DNA from: Bacillota bacterium
Lineage (GTDB): Bacteria > Bacillota > Sulfobacillia > JACIYH01
Assembly (NCBI GenBank): GCA_040757085.1
Contig: JBFLXJ010000023.1
Coordinates: 1 to 64,000 of the forward strand
DNA length: 64,000 nucleotides
Direction of reading: 5' to 3'
In this document: positions 34,219 to 42,734 of the stretch, piece by piece
Layout of the letters: the number at the start of each line of letters is the position of its first letter
How positions within the stretch are numbered: the stretch's first letter is position 1
Made by a program: the position numbers and the translations under genes
Notes under the pieces: model-generated
Database searches by the model: none
Told to the model about the DNA's origin: nothing
The model's input: the letters and a program-made list of their open reading frames with translations, nothing else

Positions 34219-34419
34219 CGATCGAGGATGGCGTGGGCATGGTGGGCCAGACCCCGGAGCCGGGGCTCCTCTGCCCTGGCAAGCGTCGCCTGACAGTGGC
34301 TTGGGAAAGTCATGCGGGCATAGCGGCGGCGGACATCGCCTGGGCGGTTACTATCCGGTGGCGGTGCTGGGGGTCAGCACGGTGCATCCCCGTGTGGTCC
34401 GGGCTCTACGCGCCGGGCC

Positions 34420-35154
34420 CTATCTGCGGGAAAGGTATGGGAGCGGGTCTACCGCCTCGCCGTCCAGGCGCAATTCGAAATGGAGGTGGGGACCGGTCAC
34501 CCGGCCGGTTTCGCCCACCTTGCCGATGGGCTGGCCCTTTTCGACGTCCTGCCCGGTGCCTACCAGGACCCGGGAAAGATGGGCGTAAAAAGTAGTCACG
34601 CCTCCCCCGTGGTCGATTTCCAGCGTGTACCCGTAGCCTCGCATCCAGGCCACGCGCTTGATCACGCCGGAAGATGCGGCCTGGACGGGTGTCCCCGCCG
34701 GCGAGCCAATGTCGATTCCGCAGTGCATCCTGCCCCACCGGGGCCCAAACCCCGAAGTCACCGGGCCATTGACCGGCCACGTCAGCACGGGACGGCTGCG
34801 AGTCGCTAGCTGCACCAGCCCGCGGATCGGTGGCCCGGGGCGTGCTGCGACCGGGCGAAGCCGGTCTGAGGTGCCCGCGACGTAGCCGGCGTTCAGGCGG
34901 GTTACCGCAACGGCTTCTTCCAGCACCGCGGGCGAGGGCCAGGGCAGCGGCGGCACCGGATCTGGCCGTCCCGCCAGGGGCACCTGCGCGATGCAGATGA
35001 AGAGGGCCAGCAGTACGTGTGCCATCCTGCGCTGAGAGAGCGTACCGGCCTTTCTGCCCGGGCCGGGTACATCTCGGGGCGGGTGAGCTGCGCCGGCGCG
35101 CCGGGCCAGGTTGACCGTGCCCCGGCGGAGAACAACCGTACCCAAGTGCGACAT
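34420..35154 (-). CDS. M23-family metallopeptidase
   Basis: A 244-aa peptidoglycan endopeptidase of the LytM/M23 group. An N-terminal hydrophobic segment (MAHVLLALFICIAQVPLAG, about residues 44-62) acts as signal or anchor. The catalytic domain is at about residues 130-240: GFGPRWGRMHCGIDIGSPAG supplies the H-x-x-x-D zinc ligands, then GVIKRVAWMRGYGYTLEIDH, then GPHLHFELRLDG with the H-L-H ligands. ATG 35154 is chosen; a longer frame to 35220 exists and the ribosome binding site is weak for both. It is convergent with the DUF1028 gene. Possible roles are cell separation or sporulation. Confidence 0.88.
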   Translation of the reverse strand: MSHLGTVVLRRGTVNLARRAGAAHPPRDVPGPGRKAGTLSQRRMAHVLLALFICIAQVPLAGRPDPVPPLPWPSPAVLEEAVAVTRLNAGYVAGTSDRLRPVAARPGPPIRGLVQLATRSRPVLTWPVNGPVTSGFGPRWGRMHCGIDIGSPAGTPVQAASSGVIKRVAWMRGYGYTLEIDHGGGVTTFYAHLSRVLVGTGQDVEKGQPIGKVGETGRVTGPHLHFELRLDGEAVDPLPYLSRR

Positions 35155-35279
35155 CACCGCTTTATGATTTGCGCGCGGGTGCCCGTCGATGCATTTCCCC
35201 TTATCAGGATATGCTGGCATCGTCGTGTCCGGGGACGCTGTGTCTGGGGAGGCTGGTGACGTGTACCCCGTGGCCGTAG

Positions 35280-35285
35280 TATAAT
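35280..35285 (+). promoter_or_regulatory. -10 element of the SCIFF promoter (probable)
   Basis: A perfect TATAAT lies 48 bp upstream of the SCIFF start. A weak -35 (TGGTGA, about 20 bp upstream) is possible. It fits a sigma-A promoter for the peptide and its maturase. Confidence 0.55.
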
Positions 35286-35333
35286 CCGGCGGAGGGCGTA
35301 CTGGTCAATTTGCGCGTTCGGGAGGTGTGTCTG

Positions 35334-35522
35334 GTGGGACGCCCTGTGGACACCGGAAATTATGAACACGTGAGGGTAGTGTTTTCCGTGGGCTGGCAGG
35401 CCGATCTGCCCCGTGAGTGTCAGGAGTGCCAGACCTCGTGCCAGTCGGCGTGCAAGACTTCGTGTACGGTAAGCAACCAGCCCTGTCCCCTGCGTGATGA
35501 AGGGGCCGGCCGAACCCCCTGA
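35334..35522 (+). CDS. scfA: SCIFF ribosomal peptide precursor
   Basis: A 62-aa precursor of the six-cysteine peptide (SCIFF) that is nearly universal in Clostridia. The C-terminal part holds six cysteines at residues 29, 32, 36, 40, 44 and 51 (ECQECQTSCQSACKTSCT, then VSNQPC). The N-terminal leader is YEHVRVVFSVGWQADLP. In this family the radical-SAM enzyme encoded next door joins cysteine sulphur to threonine carbons as thioethers. The GTG at 35334 follows GGGAGGTGTGTCTG. Eight bases separate it from the open frame of the maturase. The biological role of SCIFF is not established. Confidence 0.93.
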   Translation: MGRPVDTGNYEHVRVVFSVGWQADLPRECQECQTSCQSACKTSCTVSNQPCPLRDEGAGRTP

Positions 35523-35599
35523 GAAGAAAGGTGAGGCTGGCAGGCGGGCCACCGCGAATGGCGAGGAGCGGAACAGCGCTATCGACGGGCGACAGGGCC

Positions 35600-36946
35600 A
35601 TGCATTGCTTGCCATCGTGCGTGCACATGTTTCAGCGGGGCGGCCTCTACCTGGCCTTTGACGCCGGCAGCGGTACCCTCCTGGTGCTGGACGAGGCGGG
35701 TTGGGAGGCCCTGGGCGAGATCCTGCAGGGCTCCCCACCGGCAGCCACGGGCGCCTCGCTGCCCGCGCGGCGGGAACTGGAAGACCTGATGAGGCGGGGG
35801 CTGCTTCTCTCCTCTGTACCGGTGCCGGTGCCCCCCCGTCCCGTCCTCAAGGCGCTGTGCCTGCACGTGGCCCACGCCTGCCAGATGCGCTGTGCCTACT
35901 GCTTTGCCGCGGGAGGTGGTTACGGCGGCAGGGCGGAGTTGATGCCCCGCCAGGTGGCGCGGGCGGCCGTGGACTTGCTGCTGGACCCTTCGTCGGGGGT
36001 GAGGCGGTGGGCCATTGACTTCTTCGGCGGGGAGCCGCTGCTCAACTGGCCGGTTGTGGTGGATACTATCCTCTACGCTCGGGAGAGGGCTCACCGACTG
36101 GGAGGACAGGTGCAGTTCACCCTCACCACCAACGCCCTCGAGCTTTCCCGGGAACGAGCTGGCTTTCTGGAAGAGCACGGAGTCAACCTGGTGGTCAGCC
36201 TGGATGGGAGGCCCGAGGTGCACGACGCCGTGCGGCAGCTGGCCGACCAAAGCCCCACCTGGCACCGTGCCCTCCGGGGCGCCCTGCGGGCGGTCTCCGC
36301 CCTGCGGGGGGCAGCTGGTCCTTCCCTGTGGGTGCGGGGCACTTTTACCCGGCGCAACCTGGACTTCGCCTGCGATGCCATCTTCCTTTTCGGTCTGGGC
36401 TTTCCGCAGGTTTCCCTGGAGCCGGTATGCGGGGGGCCGCCCGAGCTGGCCCTCAGGCCGGATGACCTGCCCGTCCTGGCGGAGCAGTATGGAGAGCTTG
36501 CCCTCTGGTGCGCCGAGCGCGCCCGGGCGGGTCGGCCCGTCCGTTTCTACCATTTCGAGCTGGACCCGGCCGGGGGACCCTGTTTGGCCCGGCGCCTGGC
36601 CGCCTGTGGTGCTGGCCGGGAGTACCTGGCGGTGACTCCCACGGGAGAACTGTACGCCTGTCACCAACTGGTGGGAGTCGAACAATTCCTTGTGGGCGAC
36701 GTGTACCGGGGGATCACGCGCCCCGAGGTGGCCGACCGGATGGGGGAGCACGAGGTCTCCCGCCTGGAGCAATGCCGCCAGTGCTGGGCGCGGTTCCTGT
36801 GCGGCGGCGGATGCCGGGCCCAGGCGTTCTTCGAGCATGGTACCCTGGGACAGCCTCCCACGCTGGAGTGCGCTCTGCAGAAAGTCCGCTGGGAATGGGC
36901 CCTCTGGCTGCGGGCTCAGCGGCACATGACTGACCAGGAAGCGTGA
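35600..36946 (+). CDS. scfB: SCIFF maturase, radical SAM/SPASM protein
   Basis: A 448-aa thioether-forming maturase for the adjacent SCIFF peptide. The N-terminal PqqD-like domain binds the leader (VHMFQRGGLYLAFDAGSGTL). The radical SAM cluster motif is CQMRCAYCFA (about residues 93-102). The partial barrel follows (WAIDFFGGEPLLNWPVVVDT). The C-terminal SPASM region has several cysteines (EYLAVTPTGELYACHQLVG, then CRQCWARFLCGGGC) for two more iron-sulphur clusters. The start is uncertain: the frame is open from GTG 35531, but the conserved family N-terminus begins near VHMF, so ATG 35600 is chosen. It is co-transcribed with the peptide gene. Confidence 0.93.
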   Translation: MHCLPSCVHMFQRGGLYLAFDAGSGTLLVLDEAGWEALGEILQGSPPAATGASLPARRELEDLMRRGLLLSSVPVPVPPRPVLKALCLHVAHACQMRCAYCFAAGGGYGGRAELMPRQVARAAVDLLLDPSSGVRRWAIDFFGGEPLLNWPVVVDTILYARERAHRLGGQVQFTLTTNALELSRERAGFLEEHGVNLVVSLDGRPEVHDAVRQLADQSPTWHRALRGALRAVSALRGAAGPSLWVRGTFTRRNLDFACDAIFLFGLGFPQVSLEPVCGGPPELALRPDDLPVLAEQYGELALWCAERARAGRPVRFYHFELDPAGGPCLARRLAACGAGREYLAVTPTGELYACHQLVGVEQFLVGDVYRGITRPEVADRMGEHEVSRLEQCRQCWARFLCGGGCRAQAFFEHGTLGQPPTLECALQKVRWEWALWLRAQRHMTDQEA

Positions 36947-37068
36947 CCGGAACGTGCGGTCGAGGGATGCGGTGCCCGGCGCGGTTCAGGGCCGGAGGCC
37001 ATGGGAGCGGCTTTTGCGTGAATGCATAAGGTGGTAAGGGAGGAAAACTAGCTCGAGTGTAGAAGAAT

Positions 37069-38487
37069 ATGGCGCCAAAGCCCGGCCTGGAGGGGGTGAT
37101 AACGCTGGTTAGCCCGGAGGGCCCCGCCTCTCGCCGGCGGTGGGTCGGGGCCGTGACGATGTTTCTGGGCATCGGTATTCTGGTCGCAGCGATATGGGCG
37201 CTGCCGGGCTACATAGCGCGTGCCTACCAGGTGACGGTAGATGGTCAGCCGGTAGGTGCGGTCCGTTCGCCCGGAGTGGTGGATGAGGTCGTGGCATCGC
37301 TGTTGGGCGAGGCCCGCGCCAGTTCTGGGGTGGAAGTGTCTCTTGCCTCTTCGGTGGATGTGCAGAGGGTGAGGAAACCCCAGGGGCCCCTTCTTGAACA
37401 GGAGCAGCTCAGGTCGGCCCTCGAGGGCAAGCTCAGGTTTTCCGCTGAGGCCTGGTCCGTCAGGGTGAACGGCACCAGCGTGGTGGCCCTACCCAGAGAA
37501 GAGGATGCCCGCCGCGTAATCGAGGAAATCAAGGCTGCGTACTGCCGTCCCGCCACAGGGACAGTCCTGGTGGACGTGCGTTTCCTCCAGGGGGTGGAAG
37601 TGGTCCGGGAAGCCGTTGACCTCTCCCGGCTCAGGTCGCCCGAAGAAGCCAAGCGGATCCTCATGCGGGGGACGGATAAGCTGGTCACCTATACCGTCAA
37701 GCGGGGAGATTCCCTCTGGCGCATCGCTCAGCAGCACGGGCTTACCGTGGAGGATCTCCGCCGGGCGAACCCCGGCATTGCCCGGAGCGACCTCCTGCAG
37801 ATAGGCCAGGAACTCACCGTGGTAAAGGCCGAGCCGTACGTGACGGTGGCCACCGTGGAGAGGCTGGTGCAGGAAGTAGCCATCCCCTGCCCGGTAGAAG
37901 TGAAGTTCAGTCAGGATCGCTGGCCGTGGGAAGAGGTCGTGGAGAAGCCGGGTAAGAACGGCAGAAAGCAGATCGTCTACGAAATCTACCGCCAGGCGGG
38001 GGTAGAGGTGGAACGCCGGGTGGTGGAAGAGGTTATCCTGGAGGAGCCGGTCACGCGGGTGATCGTGCGGGGCTCCCGGGAGGTTCCAGCCCTGGGTACG
38101 GGTAAGTTCTACTGGCCCGTCGAGGGCGGCGGTCACATCACCTCCGGTTTCGGATGGCGCCGCCGCGACTGGCACCCGGCCATAGACATTGCTGCCCCGG
38201 AGGGCACCCCGGTCAGGGCGGCCGACAGCGGTGTGGTCACATACGTCGGCTGGCAGGGCGGTTACGGTCGCCTGATCATCATTGACCACGGGCAGGGCGT
38301 GACTACCCGGTACGGGCATCTGTCCCGGGTGAGCGTGCGTCCGGGAGACCAGGTAGAGAGGGGGCAGGTGATAGGGGCGGTCGGTGAAACCGGCAGGGCT
38401 ACCGGGCCCCATCTGCACTTCGAGGTCAGGGTTGGCGGCGAAGCCCGCAATCCGCTCCAGTATTATCCCAGTTCCGCCTCCAGGTAG
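37069..38487 (+). CDS. M23 peptidase with LysM and G5 domains
   Basis: A 472-aa membrane-anchored wall hydrolase. A transmembrane helix (VTMFLGIGILVAAIWALPGY) lies at about residues 29-48. A LysM domain (TYTVKRGDSLWRIAQQHGLT) starts near residue 205. A G5-like domain (ILEEPVTRVIVRGSREVP) ends near 340. The LytM/M23 catalytic domain occupies the last 130 residues, with zinc ligands in RRRDWHPAIDIAAPEG and in GPHLHFEVRVGG. This order is common in Clostridia and spore-formers. The LysM domain anchors the enzyme to glycan while the M23 domain cuts cross-bridges. A clean terminator follows at 38532-38553. Confidence 0.95.
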   Translation: MAPKPGLEGVITLVSPEGPASRRRWVGAVTMFLGIGILVAAIWALPGYIARAYQVTVDGQPVGAVRSPGVVDEVVASLLGEARASSGVEVSLASSVDVQRVRKPQGPLLEQEQLRSALEGKLRFSAEAWSVRVNGTSVVALPREEDARRVIEEIKAAYCRPATGTVLVDVRFLQGVEVVREAVDLSRLRSPEEAKRILMRGTDKLVTYTVKRGDSLWRIAQQHGLTVEDLRRANPGIARSDLLQIGQELTVVKAEPYVTVATVERLVQEVAIPCPVEVKFSQDRWPWEEVVEKPGKNGRKQIVYEIYRQAGVEVERRVVEEVILEEPVTRVIVRGSREVPALGTGKFYWPVEGGGHITSGFGWRRRDWHPAIDIAAPEGTPVRAADSGVVTYVGWQGGYGRLIIIDHGQGVTTRYGHLSRVSVRPGDQVERGQVIGAVGETGRATGPHLHFEVRVGGEARNPLQYYPSSASR

Positions 38488-38531
38488 CCCACCGGCCCAG
38501 CCGGTCATGCTCGTGGGTCAGAAGAATACCC

Positions 38532-38553
38532 GGGCTCTCCCGAGGGAGAGCCC
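38532..38553 (+). terminator. Intrinsic terminator after the M23 peptidase gene
   Basis: A perfect 10-bp inverted repeat, GGGCTCTCCC and GGGAGAGCCC, with a two-base loop at the tip and GTTTCC after it. It lies 45 bp after the stop codon. The T-run is short, so termination strength is uncertain. Confidence 0.7.
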
Positions 38554-38619
38554 GTTTCCGTGTCCCCGCATATTATGGCAACGGTGAGGCGCCTCCCACA
38601 AAGAAAGGGAGGGATAGCG

Positions 38620-39459
38620 ATGCCTGCCATGCCGTCGGAAGGGGCATGGGATGACGTTATCACCAGGCCGCTCAAGGGCAGGGTGGGGAAACCCCGGCAG
38701 GTGGGCCTCACCATGGTCCTGGACAAGGGCCTGGGCATTGCAGAGACCCGCGATCTGCTGGAAATGGCGGCCCCGTACCTGGACATCTACAAGTTGACCT
38801 TCGGTACACCGGCATTTTACCCGGGCGACCGCCTGCGCGAGAAAATAGCCCTCATCCGGGCCTACGGCGTGGACGTATGCCCCGGGGGGACCCTGCTGGA
38901 GATTGCGGTCCTGCAGGGCGCGGCGGAGGCGTTTCTGGAGCGCACCGCCGAGCTGAAGTTCTCGTGCGTGGAGGTTTCCGACGGGACCATCAGCATGGCC
39001 CCGTCCCTGCGGACGTGGTGCATCCGGAAGGCACTGGCGCTGGGGTTCAAGGTGATCACCGAGGTGGGCAAGAAGGACCCCGCCCACCGCATGAACCCCC
39101 AGGACATGAGGGAGGTAGCGCAGCACGACCTGGCCGAGGGCGCCTGGAAAGTGATCGTGGAGGCGCGCGAGTCGGGCAAGGGAGTGGGCATCTACGACTC
39201 CTCGGGGTCGGTGAAGCCGGGGGAGCTTGAGGCGCTGGTGGAAGGTATGAATGAGGAGGATCTCATCTGGGAGGCTCCCCTCAAGGACCAGCAGGTGGCT
39301 CTCATCCGGCGTTTCGGACCCAATGTCAATCTGGGGAATGTCCCCCCGCATGACGTAATCGCCCTGGAGGCGCTGCGGGCTGGCATGCGAGCGGATACGC
39401 TCCGTGACCTGGTTCTGGCAAACGGAGGGAAACTCATAGCGGTCCCCGACGCTCCATAG
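38620..39459 (+). CDS. comA: Phosphosulfolactate synthase
   Basis: A 279-aa enzyme of the phosphosulfolactate synthase family, which adds sulfite to phosphoenolpyruvate. The TIM-barrel family signature is clear: GLTMVLDKGLGIAETRDLLE, then YLDIYKLTFGTPAFYPGDRL, then VDVCPGGTLLEIAVLQGAAE, FKVITEVGKKDPAHRM and VGIYDSSGSVKPGELEAL. In archaea this starts coenzyme M synthesis; in Bacillus the YitD homologue leads to sulfolactate in spores. No later pathway gene lies beside it here. The ATG at 38620 follows GGGAGGGATAGCG. The gene is 12 bp from a DUF441 membrane protein gene on the same strand. Confidence 0.92.
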   Translation: MPAMPSEGAWDDVITRPLKGRVGKPRQVGLTMVLDKGLGIAETRDLLEMAAPYLDIYKLTFGTPAFYPGDRLREKIALIRAYGVDVCPGGTLLEIAVLQGAAEAFLERTAELKFSCVEVSDGTISMAPSLRTWCIRKALALGFKVITEVGKKDPAHRMNPQDMREVAQHDLAEGAWKVIVEARESGKGVGIYDSSGSVKPGELEALVEGMNEEDLIWEAPLKDQQVALIRRFGPNVNLGNVPPHDVIALEALRAGMRADTLRDLVLANGGKLIAVPDAP

Positions 39460-39470
39460 CCTGAACAGGG

Positions 39471-39938
39471 GTGGGCGCGGTCGCGGAGGCCCTCATCGTA
39501 GGCGGGATCCTTATCGTGGCGTGGCTGGGCAAGAACCACCTGGTGGTGTGGGCATGCCTGGCCCTTCTTGCCCTAATGGCGACCGGCTGGACGCAGCACC
39601 TGCATAGCCTGGAGGAACCCACCCTGAAGGCGGGCCTGACTCTCCTCACCCTCTCCATCCTCATCCCGTTTGTCAGGCGGGTAAAGGACGTGGCCGGGCT
39701 GTGGGAGTCCCTGGCCAGCCCTCTGGGCTTCTTCGCTGCCCTGACCGGGGCAGTGGCTGCCTACCTGGCGGGCAAGGGCGTGCCGGCCCTGCGGGCCCAC
39801 CCGGAAATGGCCATCGGGCTCATCGTGGGTTCCGTGCTGGGAGCTACCCTTCTACGCGGGGTTCCCACCGGTCCCCTGATCGCTGCCGGCGTTACCGGCA
39901 TCCTGCTGGAGCTGTGGAGCCGGATTCTGCGGGGCTGA
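39471..39938 (+). CDS. DUF441-family membrane protein
   Basis: A 155-aa protein with four probable membrane helices (ALIVGGILIVAWLGKNHLVV, LKAGLTLLTLSILIPFVRRV, GFFAALTGAVAAYLAG and IGLIVGSVLGATLLRG). It matches the DUF441 (YeaL/YtwI-like) family in length and in the RGVPTGPLIAAGVTGILLE end. The function of the family is unknown. It starts at a GTG 12 bp after the phosphosulfolactate synthase stop, so it is co-transcribed. Its last 87 bp overlap the end of the convergent MFS gene. Confidence 0.9.
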   Translation: MGAVAEALIVGGILIVAWLGKNHLVVWACLALLALMATGWTQHLHSLEEPTLKAGLTLLTLSILIPFVRRVKDVAGLWESLASPLGFFAALTGAVAAYLAGKGVPALRAHPEMAIGLIVGSVLGATLLRGVPTGPLIAAGVTGILLELWSRILRG

Positions 39939-41276
39939 TCCTGCCGGCCGGGGTGTGGCTGACCCGGCCGCCGCTGACTCTGCCGGTTGAGGCGCGGTTG
40001 TCCTTGTATCGGCCTTGCCTTTGAGTTGAGCCGGCAGGATCCTCCCGGTGTCCAGCAGCACGGCCACGGCGGCCGCCACCGCCAGGGCCAGGGCCGCTAC
40101 TACCCAGAACACCGGACCGAGCCCCACCCGCTCTGCCAAACCGAAGGCGGGCGGGCCCATGGCTACCGCCCAGAACCGGGCGGTGCCGTACACCGCGGTA
40201 ACGAGTCCCCGCTCCTGTTCCGGCACCGAACTGGTGAACAGCAGATTGAGGGATGGCAGCACCAGGCCAGTACCTGCTCCGATGGCACTCATCACGGCTA
40301 GCCAGGGGCGGTGGGCAACCGCCAGGGGAGCCCAGGCGAGGGAACCGGCCACCAGGGCCAATCCTACCAGGAGCACCGGTTTGGCAATGCGGGTCAGGAT
40401 CTTCTGGAGCATGATGCCGGTGGCGTAGGACAGAGTGGCCATCACGGTGACGGGTACCGCCAGGATCAGACCCTTGCTGAACCCCTTGACACCGAACCGG
40501 GCCTCCAGGAGGTCGGAGTAGGTAGCCAGGGCGCCGAACAGGACGAAGAGCACTGCCATGCCGGCTGCCAGGCCGCTGAGCAGGCTTACCCCCTTGTCTC
40601 GGAAGGTCTGGGCGAGGACGCGGGAGTAGTGGGAGAGAGGCGGGGCGGACCGGCGGCGAGGTGGTTCCCGCACCAGGAACCACACGGCGGCCGCGGCCGG
40701 GAGGGCAAGAAACCCGTAGGCAAAAAAGACGGCGAACCAGCTGAGCAGGCCCAGGGCCGCCCCGGCAACAGGCGATACCACCTTCCCCAGGCCGTTGGCC
40801 GACTCCAGGATGCCTAGCGAGCGCGCCCGCCGGCGGCTTTGCTCGGCATCCCCCACCAGGGCCATGGCGAGCTGGTAGGTACCGCCCGCCCCCAGGCCCT
40901 GGATGCCCCGGCCCAGCAGCATGAGGGAGAAAGGCCGTGGCGTCACGACGGCTGCCAGCCCGCAAATCAGACCTCCCACGCCGTAGGTCACCAGGGCGGG
41001 GGCGATGACCTTCTTGCGGCCCACCCGGTCAGAGAGGAATCCGGTGAAGGGGATGGTGATGCCGGCCACCAGGGAAAAGGCCGTGATGAGGAGACCGACG
41101 CCGGAGTCACTACGCCCCACCGCCCGCTGGATGGCGGGTAGCACCGGGATGAGCATGGAATTACCCAGAACCATGATGAACGGCACCAGCGAAAGCGCCG
41201 CGAGCTCGAGGGGTCTCAATGCCTGCCTCCCGGGGCCCGTGGAGGCCCCCGCATCAGGTTCCCCCGCCTCTGCCAC
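39852..41276 (-). CDS. MFS transporter
   Basis: A 474-aa major facilitator transporter with about 12 membrane helices. The family signature after helix 2 is GFLSDRVGRKKVIAPALVTY and there is a conserved GIQGLGAGGTYQLAMALVGD segment in the helix 4 region. It resembles drug-efflux DHA1-type proteins. The substrate cannot be inferred. The last 65 residues are an Ala/Pro/Gln-rich tail (TTAPQPAESAAAGSATPRPA) that is not membrane-spanning and runs antisense into the DUF441 gene. The start is a GTG at 41276; an N-terminal extension of about 20 residues precedes the first helix. Confidence 0.92.
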   Translation of the reverse strand: MAEAGEPDAGASTGPGRQALRPLELAALSLVPFIMVLGNSMLIPVLPAIQRAVGRSDSGVGLLITAFSLVAGITIPFTGFLSDRVGRKKVIAPALVTYGVGGLICGLAAVVTPRPFSLMLLGRGIQGLGAGGTYQLAMALVGDAEQSRRRARSLGILESANGLGKVVSPVAGAALGLLSWFAVFFAYGFLALPAAAAVWFLVREPPRRRSAPPLSHYSRVLAQTFRDKGVSLLSGLAAGMAVLFVLFGALATYSDLLEARFGVKGFSKGLILAVPVTVMATLSYATGIMLQKILTRIAKPVLLVGLALVAGSLAWAPLAVAHRPWLAVMSAIGAGTGLVLPSLNLLFTSSVPEQERGLVTAVYGTARFWAVAMGPPAFGLAERVGLGPVFWVVAALALAVAAAVAVLLDTGRILPAQLKGKADTRTTAPQPAESAAAGSATPRPAGSAPQNPAPQLQQDAGNAGSDQGTGGNPA

Positions 41277-41294
41277 GCCCTATGCGTGCCCGGC

Positions 41295-41564
41295 CTAGCT
41301 TCGCGTACCCAGGATGATGAGAATGACCCCCGCGACGACCAGCAATATCCTGGGTCCCGGTAGTTCGCGCGCGAGGCCCGCCAGGCCCAGGCAACTCACG
41401 GTGACGAAGATCAGAGGTCCAACCAGCCCGAGAATGGCATTGAGGCGGAGTGCCTCTGCCGGCGTTCGGAAGTGAAACACCATGAGCATGGCCGCGCAAA
41501 ACTCCAGACTCGCGGACAGCAAGCGGACCAGAGCCATACCCGCCACAGCGTGGTGCAGAAACAT
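41295..41564 (-). CDS. yqhV: YqhV-like small membrane protein (DUF2619)
   Basis: An 89-aa protein with three hydrophobic helices, matching the YqhV/DUF2619 family of Bacillota. MFLHHAVAGMALVRLLSASL is followed by EFCAAMLMVFHFRTPAEALR and then two helices ending in LLVVAGVILIILGTRS. In Bacillus the gene lies by the spoIIIA operon and has no known biochemical role. The ATG at 41564 is preceded by GGGGGTGGGCGC. It lies 18 bp upstream of the MFS gene on the same strand, so both may be one transcript. Confidence 0.85.
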   Translation of the reverse strand: MFLHHAVAGMALVRLLSASLEFCAAMLMVFHFRTPAEALRLNAILGLVGPLIFVTVSCLGLAGLARELPGPRILLVVAGVILIILGTRS

Positions 41565-41822
41565 GCGCCCACCCCCGGTTACCGGACTTTTAAGCGGTTG
41601 TAACATGCCTGAAACATTGAGGGCGTACTATACAGCCAGCAGGCGAGCCTCCAGTGCGCCGCTGTGTTGACCCCCTCTTCATATATCCTGGGTGATACGC
41701 ACGTATCACCCGCTTTCTTTTTGACGTCGGCCCTGTGCTGATGTGGCGGTCGGAGCAGGGTCACGCCGCTCGCGGCATCTCAGGTGGCAAGAAGAGTTGA
41801 ATAGAGGTAGAATATTTGTGTC

Positions 41823-42734
41823 ATGCCGGCTATTACTTGGGGGGCGCCGGCTCGTCCCCGCTGCAACAACCGGATACTGAAGGGCGTTGCCGCACTGCTG
41901 TTGTGCCTGCTGGCGACCTGCATCATCCGCGATCTGGCTCCAGATTTGGGCCGGGCCGTGCTCGGTCTCCGGGCGTGGTACGGGGTGCGGGAGCTGCCCG
42001 GCGAGCCACTCCAGGCAGGGCATTTTCATGTCTGGGTGATGTTGTCTTCCCGTGGGAAAGACGATCCCATGCGGCGGGGAGCCGGCGGGGGAGGAATCCC
42101 GTCAGGAACGGCAGTACGGCTAGACCAGCAGGTGGTAGAACAACTTGAGCGCGCGTACGCGAGGGTGACCGCCGATCTGGGCGTGCAGCCCCGGGGCCCG
42201 GTACCGGTAGTGCTGCATCCCGATCTGGTTTCCCTGGAAGAATATGCTGGTGGCGCGGCGGCCAGGGCATCTTCAGGGGTATACTCTGGGGGCATCATTC
42301 ACCTGCTGTACCGCGGAGATCTGTCCGGGCCGCTGGCCCACGAACTCACTCATTACCTGCTGGGCCTGGTGGCACCCGACCGGGTCCCCCGCTGGTTTCA
42401 GGAAGGGCTGGCGCAACTGGAGGAATGGCGACTGACGGGGGACGTGCTGTACGATCCGGATCGTGCTCCGCTCCTGCCCTGGCCGCGGCTGGAGCGGGAG
42501 TTCCCGCGCCTGCCGGACGACACGGCTTACGGGGCCTCGATTTCGGCGGTATCTTTCCTGTACCATGAGGGGGGAGACCAGGCCTTGCGCCTGCTGATTT
42601 CCGAACTGGCCGCGGGGACCTCGTTCCCCGACGCAGTACGGCTGGCCTGGGGACGGAGCCTGGCCGACTTGGAGCAGGAGTGGATGGCGAGAGGCGAGGG
42701 GGTAGCAGGTGGCGCAGAAGGTCCTGATCGTTGA
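41823..42734 (+). CDS. Peptidase MA-like zinc metallopeptidase
   Basis: A 303-aa protein with one N-terminal membrane segment (ILKGVAALLLCLLATCIIRD, residues 18-37) and an outside-facing metallopeptidase domain. The HExxH zinc site is in GPLAHELTHYLLGLVAPD (about residue 177), and the third ligand Glu is probably in WFQEGLAQLEEW about 20 residues later, the gluzincin pattern. The C-terminus (AVSFLYHEGGDQALRLLISE) is typical of the peptidase MA family. The stop overlaps the walR start by 26 bp, so it is translated with the wal operon. The start ATG has a weak site; AGAGG is 16 bp away. Confidence 0.88.
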   Translation: MPAITWGAPARPRCNNRILKGVAALLLCLLATCIIRDLAPDLGRAVLGLRAWYGVRELPGEPLQAGHFHVWVMLSSRGKDDPMRRGAGGGGIPSGTAVRLDQQVVEQLERAYARVTADLGVQPRGPVPVVLHPDLVSLEEYAGGAAARASSGVYSGGIIHLLYRGDLSGPLAHELTHYLLGLVAPDRVPRWFQEGLAQLEEWRLTGDVLYDPDRAPLLPWPRLEREFPRLPDDTAYGASISAVSFLYHEGGDQALRLLISELAAGTSFPDAVRLAWGRSLADLEQEWMARGEGVAGGAEGPDR

